A stretch of DNA of 9,494 nucleotides from Nitrospiraceae bacterium UBA6905 (GTDB lineage Bacteria > Nitrospirota > Thermodesulfovibrionia > Thermodesulfovibrionales > UBA6898), in NCBI GenBank assembly GCA_002451165.1, contig DKBH01000017.1:1-9494 (forward strand), written 5' to 3'. The notes below the pieces were generated by a model. The model worked only from the letters and a program-made list of their open reading frames with translations, searched no databases and was not told the DNA's origin. Both the position numbers and the translations under genes were made by a program. Below, piece after piece: positions 6,388 to 9,494 of the stretch. Every line of letters starts with the position of its first letter. Position 1 is the first letter of the stretch.

Positions 6388-6554
6388 GGTAACGGCATAT
6401 GGCAGGACAGGTTTGTTCTGTAAGCCCTGACTCAGAAAAGAGGCCGTCAATTCTCAGCGGACTAGCTTTCACGGGTCACCAAACGGCAAAGGGAACAGGG
6501 ACGCACAGTTTCGTTTGCTCAGAATCTTCCATAGCGCTCGGATCAGAAAACCAT

Positions 6555-6583
6555 TTGCGCATCAATAAAATCTATTTTATAAT
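6555..6583 (+). promoter_or_regulatory. Candidate promoter of the histidine kinase gene
   Basis: A perfect TATAAT is at 6578-6583. Seventeen bases upstream is TTGCGC (6555-6560), which matches only the first three -35 bases. Initiation 6-9 nt after the -10 box would fall at about 6590-6592, directly before the ATG at 6593, and no Shine-Dalgarno sequence is visible there. The kinase mRNA may be leaderless or nearly so. This also suggests the kinase is transcribed separately from the biosynthetic operon. Confidence 0.4.
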
Positions 6584-6592
6584 TGCCTAAGT

Positions 6593-8749
6593 ATGACAAA
6601 GAACGATTATATCAAGAATGAACTCTTAAGAATGATGAGTTTCTGGGGGAATGTAGCCTCGGCTGCGGGCATAATTGTAACTCTCAGCCTGAGCGCATTG
6701 GATTATGTAGTAGCTCCTGAACGTTTTCATCAGTTTTTCATCTATAGGATCATTTGTGCTTCCATTATTGCTCTACTCCTTTTGCTGCAAGTGTATTACC
6801 ATAAGAAGAATCTCCTGTTTCAATACAGCATTTTTACTCTTGTGACGGTTGCAGTTTCGATTATGGTTAGTGCAATGGTTATTTCTTTTGGCGGGCATCA
6901 GTCAATTTATTACGCTGGCTTTTTCATTATTTTTATCTATTCGCTTGGTTTTGTGCCTTTCTTTTCTCTGATGCGTACAGTAATTTTTGCGTTGCTGATC
7001 TATAGCATCTTTTTTGTTCCAGTCCTTCTCTTTGACAATATTACCAACGTTCGGTTGTTTATTAATAATAATGTTTTTCTTTTAGCGACTGCAGTCACTG
7101 CTGTCCTCTGGAGGCATTATAATGACAAGCTGATGCAAAGAAATCTTTCGCTTGAATACGATCTTTCGCAGGAGAAAGAGCAGTTGAAAATGTATTCTAC
7201 CCAGCTTGAAGATTTGGTTGCGCAGCGTACGAAGGAATTGGCAGTCTCGGAGCAGAAGTACCGTGGACTTTTTGATAACGCGAGTGACGGCGTTGCTGTC
7301 TATGACGGTAACGGTATTGTGGTCAATGTAAACCGTAAGTTCTGTGAACTGCATGGTTTCCCCGTAGAAGCGATCATCGGGACGAATATCAGGGTGCTCG
7401 ATGCGGATAAAAACGATGCGGAGAAACAGGCCCGCATCAGAAGGCTCCTGGACGGCGAGTCCATGATCTATGAGGGCAAGCATTATCGCAAGGACGGAGA
7501 GACGATCTTGCTTGAAATCAGTGCCAAGGGCCTTGATGTTGACGGATCTGTTTACATCCAGGCTTTTCATCGTGATATATCGGACAAGAAACGGCTGCAG
7601 GAGCAGCTTTTCCAGTCTCAGAAGATGGAGTCCATCGGCATGCTTGCCGGGGGGCTCGCCCATGACTTCAACAATATCCTTTCTGCGATTGTTGGGCACT
7701 TAGAACTGTTGGCCGATAACGACCGGCTTGATGGCGATGCGAGGAGGCACCTGAACGTCATAGAGTCATCGGCGCGAAGGGCCGGCCAGATGATAGCCAA
7801 GCTGCTCAAATTTGCGCGGAAGGGTTCTTTTGATTTCCAGCCGGTTGATCTTAACTCAGTGGTGCGCGATACGTCAGAGCTCATGAGCAAGACTTTGTCG
7901 CATAGAAATGTTGAGGCCCGTATTGAATTGGATCATACGATCCCGCATCTCATGGGCGATACCAACCAGATAGAACAGGTGGTCATGAACCTTATGGTAA
8001 ACGCAGCAGATGCCATGCCTGATGGAGGCACGGTCACCGTGGCGACGGCGGCTAAAATGTTTGGGCGCGAGGCAGCACAGATCCATCCGCTTCTTGCACC
8101 GGGGTCGTACGTGATTCTCAGTATCACAGATTCTGGAACCGGTATCTCCGCTGCCATTAAGGATAAAATTTTCGATCCGTTTTTTACGACAAAAGAGAAG
8201 GGAAAAGGCACCGGCCTCGGACTTGCAATGGTCTACGGTATTGTTAAAGACCATAAAGGAGCGGTTACGGTGGCGAGTCAGGTGGGCAAGTGGACGAGAT
8301 TTCAGGTCTACATTCCGTCAGCGCCGGGCTGGCAGCCTGTGCAGGCTGAATTTCCTGCGAATTTGCCGCCGGTAACGGGAATGGTGCTCATCGTCGAGGA
8401 TGAGGCCGACACGCTGAAGTTTGTTAGTGATACAGTTCAGTCTTTTGGTTATGCGGTAATATCGGAAGGCGATGCTGTCCGTGCGCTTAAGATATTTAAG
8501 GAACGGTCCGAAGAGATAGCTTTGGTAATTTCCGATATCTTCATGCCGGCGATAGACGGCAGAGACTTAATTAAGAATTTTAAGACAATCAAACCTTCAG
8601 TAAAGGTGATCGCAATGTCCGGTTACCAGATAGAGGATTTTGTGCGGCAGGACGTTGCACTTGATGACTTTCTCCGTAAGCCCTTCGATGGTATCGATCT
8701 CATCAGAAAAGTAAACAAGCTGGTACGGCCGAAGTCGCTCCTTTCGTAG
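6593..8749 (+). CDS. Membrane-bound hybrid sensor histidine kinase (6 TM, PAS, HisKA, HATPase, REC)
   Basis: A 718-residue inner-membrane sensor kinase. Residues 18-175 contain about six hydrophobic helices (near 22-40, 50-68, 78-98, 105-126, 129-147, 157-173) with very short loops, so the stimulus is probably read in or at the membrane. A coiled-coil-like linker (178-220) leads to a PAS domain (about 222-335). The HisKA H-box is AGGLAHDFNNIL with His357. The HATPase domain has N-box NLMVNAADAMPDGG (N470), G1 DSGTGIS (513-519), F-box FDPFFTTK and G2 GKGTGLGLA (537-545). The C-terminal receiver has acidic E602/D603, phosphoacceptor D648 in VISDIFMP, S676 and K696 in LRKPF. No output domain follows, so a phosphotransfer protein or separate regulator must act downstream. 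The gene lies 560 bases after the ACP gene and probably has its own promoter. The ligand is unknown. Confidence 0.93.
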   Translation: MTKNDYIKNELLRMMSFWGNVASAAGIIVTLSLSALDYVVAPERFHQFFIYRIICASIIALLLLLQVYYHKKNLLFQYSIFTLVTVAVSIMVSAMVISFGGHQSIYYAGFFIIFIYSLGFVPFFSLMRTVIFALLIYSIFFVPVLLFDNITNVRLFINNNVFLLATAVTAVLWRHYNDKLMQRNLSLEYDLSQEKEQLKMYSTQLEDLVAQRTKELAVSEQKYRGLFDNASDGVAVYDGNGIVVNVNRKFCELHGFPVEAIIGTNIRVLDADKNDAEKQARIRRLLDGESMIYEGKHYRKDGETILLEISAKGLDVDGSVYIQAFHRDISDKKRLQEQLFQSQKMESIGMLAGGLAHDFNNILSAIVGHLELLADNDRLDGDARRHLNVIESSARRAGQMIAKLLKFARKGSFDFQPVDLNSVVRDTSELMSKTLSHRNVEARIELDHTIPHLMGDTNQIEQVVMNLMVNAADAMPDGGTVTVATAAKMFGREAAQIHPLLAPGSYVILSITDSGTGISAAIKDKIFDPFFTTKEKGKGTGLGLAMVYGIVKDHKGAVTVASQVGKWTRFQVYIPSAPGWQPVQAEFPANLPPVTGMVLIVEDEADTLKFVSDTVQSFGYAVISEGDAVRALKIFKERSEEIALVISDIFMPAIDGRDLIKNFKTIKPSVKVIAMSGYQIEDFVRQDVALDDFLRKPFDGIDLIRKVNKLVRPKSLLS

Positions 8750-8814
8750 GTTCTTCGTCTCTTACATTCACCTGCAGCGTCCGGCAGAAAACTCAAAAGT
8801 GATACTATCCCGCT

Positions 8815-8841
8815 ATGAGGCGTTGCGAACAGTGGCCTCAT
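8815..8841. terminator. Inverted repeat between convergent genes
   Basis: ATGAGGC (8815-8821) and GCCTCAT (8835-8841) form a perfect 7-bp stem with a 13-nt loop. Outside it CGCT (8811-8814) can pair with AGCG (8846-8849) across a small bulge. It lies between the convergent kinase and ATPase genes and includes the ATPase stop codon. There is no T-run after the stem in either direction, so an intrinsic terminator is not established; it may serve as a transcript-end stabiliser. Confidence 0.3.
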
Positions 8842-9494
8842 CTCGAGCGGACTAATGCTTTCCTCGCCTCTTCGGCACAGAAGAGGAATATGGCAAAGGG
8901 CACGAGCATCAGCCATATACTGGGTGCAATGGCATAGGTGGAGAATATTTTGTTTCCCCAGGGATGATAGACGATAATAAGCTGTAGCAGCATCTCAAAG
9001 GCGATACCGATGAACATGAGTTTGTTGGAGAAAAAGCCGATACGAAAGGCAGATTCACGGAACGACCTGCAGGCAAAGATGTTCGCTACCTGAGTTATGA
9101 TGATGGCAGTCAGGCAGGCTGTCGTTGCCTGTAAGTGGAGCACGCTGTTTGCCGGTATATCGGTTCCCCACCGCCATCCCCCCGCGAAGAGCACATAAAA
9201 GAAGCCGAACAGGGCAGCAGTAGCCTCGATCGGTCCGAGGAACAGGTATGCGCGGCCGAGAAGAGAGAAATTCAGCAGGCGTTCATTCGGCTTTCTGGGT
9301 GGCTGCTTCATGAGATCAGGCGTCGGTTTTTCCGCACCGAGTGCCAGCGCCGGAAGCATATCCGTGCCGAGATCAACGGCGAGTATCTGCATCACGGTGA
9401 GCGGAAGGGGGATTTGCAGCAGGGCATAGGCGATGTAGGGGACAATCTCGGGGATATTGGAAGAAAAGATATAGCTGATGAACTTCCGGATGTT
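8838..9494 (-). CDS. P2-type cation-transporting ATPase, C-terminal membrane part (gene runs off the window)
   Basis: This is the last 218 residues of an ion-pumping P-type ATPase. The frame is open from the right edge of the window to a TGA at 8838-8840. The first residues visible read NIRKFISYIFSSNIPEIVPY, the M5 region, followed by the M6 sequence VDLGTDMLPALALGAEKP with the conserved Asp residues of the cation site, then KQPPRKPNERLL and four more hydrophobic helices (M7-M10). DLGTDM-LPA and the MKxxPRxP loop resemble Na,K-ATPase-type P2 pumps more closely than the NLVTDGLPA form of SERCA-type pumps. The phosphorylation and nucleotide domains lie outside the window, so ion specificity is open (Na+, K+, Ca2+ or H+). 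Transcription converges with the kinase gene, and no link to the acyl operon is evident. Confidence 0.9.
   Translation of the reverse strand, partial: NIRKFISYIFSSNIPEIVPYIAYALLQIPLPLTVMQILAVDLGTDMLPALALGAEKPTPDLMKQPPRKPNERLLNFSLLGRAYLFLGPIEATAALFGFFYVLFAGGWRWGTDIPANSVLHLQATTACLTAIIITQVANIFACRSFRESAFRIGFFSNKLMFIGIAFEMLLQLIIVYHPWGNKIFSTYAIAPSIWLMLVPFAIFLFCAEEARKALVRSR

Larger units (their letters stand above)
6033..6592 (+). other. Weakly coding interval between the ACP and kinase genes
   Basis: About 560 bases with no solid gene apart from the doubtful small ORF at 6184-6387. Several plus-strand frames hold open pieces. An ATG at 6029 overlapping the ACP stop as ATGA runs 19 codons to TAA 6086-6088. 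A GTG at 6048 runs 34 codons to TAA 6150-6152, and the same frame then stays open past 6300. A 63-codon frame at 6399-6590 has no good ribosome site and looks like chance. The pattern would fit a decayed gene at the operon end. No terminator with a T-tract is visible after the ACP gene. Confidence 0.45.

Noticed and set aside
6481..6515. AAAGGGAACAGGGACGCACAG resemblance to repeat-associated sequences
   Set aside because: Only a single copy is present in the window, with no inverted partner or transposase, so a repeat or mobile element cannot be supported.
6399..6590. 63-codon plus-strand open frame before the kinase gene
   Set aside because: It has no convincing ribosome site, a low-complexity Ser/Thr/Gly sequence and no known motif, and the predicted kinase promoter lies inside its 3' end.
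7082..7699. 205-codon minus-strand open frame inside the kinase gene
   Set aside because: It is antisense to the PAS/HisKA coding region and has no domain of its own.
1..9494. CRISPR arrays, tRNA or rRNA genes, insertion sequences
   Set aside because: No regularly spaced repeats, cloverleaf-type sequences, rRNA motifs or transposase signatures were seen on either strand.

Overview
The window reads as bacterial chromosome from a Gram-negative lineage, with genes near 50% GC and an AT-rich intergenic start. Gene content (PilZ protein, large orphan hybrid histidine kinase, P2-type cation ATPase, Na,K-ATPase-like at its C-terminus) would suit Nitrospirota or Desulfobacterota, but that placement is an impression from gene style, not a measurement.

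Layout. Positions 1-767 are AT-rich and have no convincing gene; they hold a candidate sigma70-type promoter (about 536-564), two tiny leader ORFs and a short direct repeat. Positions 768-6032 form a tight six-gene plus-strand operon: a PilZ-methyltransferase fusion, a FabG-type ketoreductase, a FabF-like protein that has lost all three catalytic residues, a FabZ-type dehydratase, an intact FabF-type ketosynthase, and an acyl carrier protein. Gaps run from 23 nt down to overlaps of 4 and 8 nt. Positions 6033-6592 are weakly coding: a possible 67-residue protein starting at GTG 6184 and fragments suggesting decay. Positions 6593-8749 encode a six-helix membrane hybrid histidine kinase (PAS, HisKA, HATPase, receiver), with a TATAAT just upstream of its start. 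After a 7-bp inverted repeat, the C-terminal membrane domain of a P2-type cation ATPase lies on the minus strand (8838 to the window edge).

How the genes may work together. Ketosynthase, chain-length-factor-like partner, ketoreductase, dehydratase and ACP are the parts of a highly reducing type II polyketide / specialised fatty-acid synthase. No enoyl reductase, acyltransferase, thioesterase or phosphopantetheinyl transferase is in view, so the product is either a polyene or 3-hydroxy/unsaturated acyl chain, or housekeeping enzymes supply the missing steps. The first gene carries a c-di-GMP-type PilZ motif fused to a SAM methyltransferase whose middle region recalls the PhcB (3-hydroxy fatty acid methyl ester synthase) family. 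This suggests, as a hypothesis only, a c-di-GMP-controlled pathway making a methylated fatty-acyl molecule, possibly a signal, with the adjacent membrane kinase as a candidate sensor. The most solid unusual observations are the catalytically dead ketosynthase paralogue and the PilZ-methyltransferase fusion at the head of the operon.
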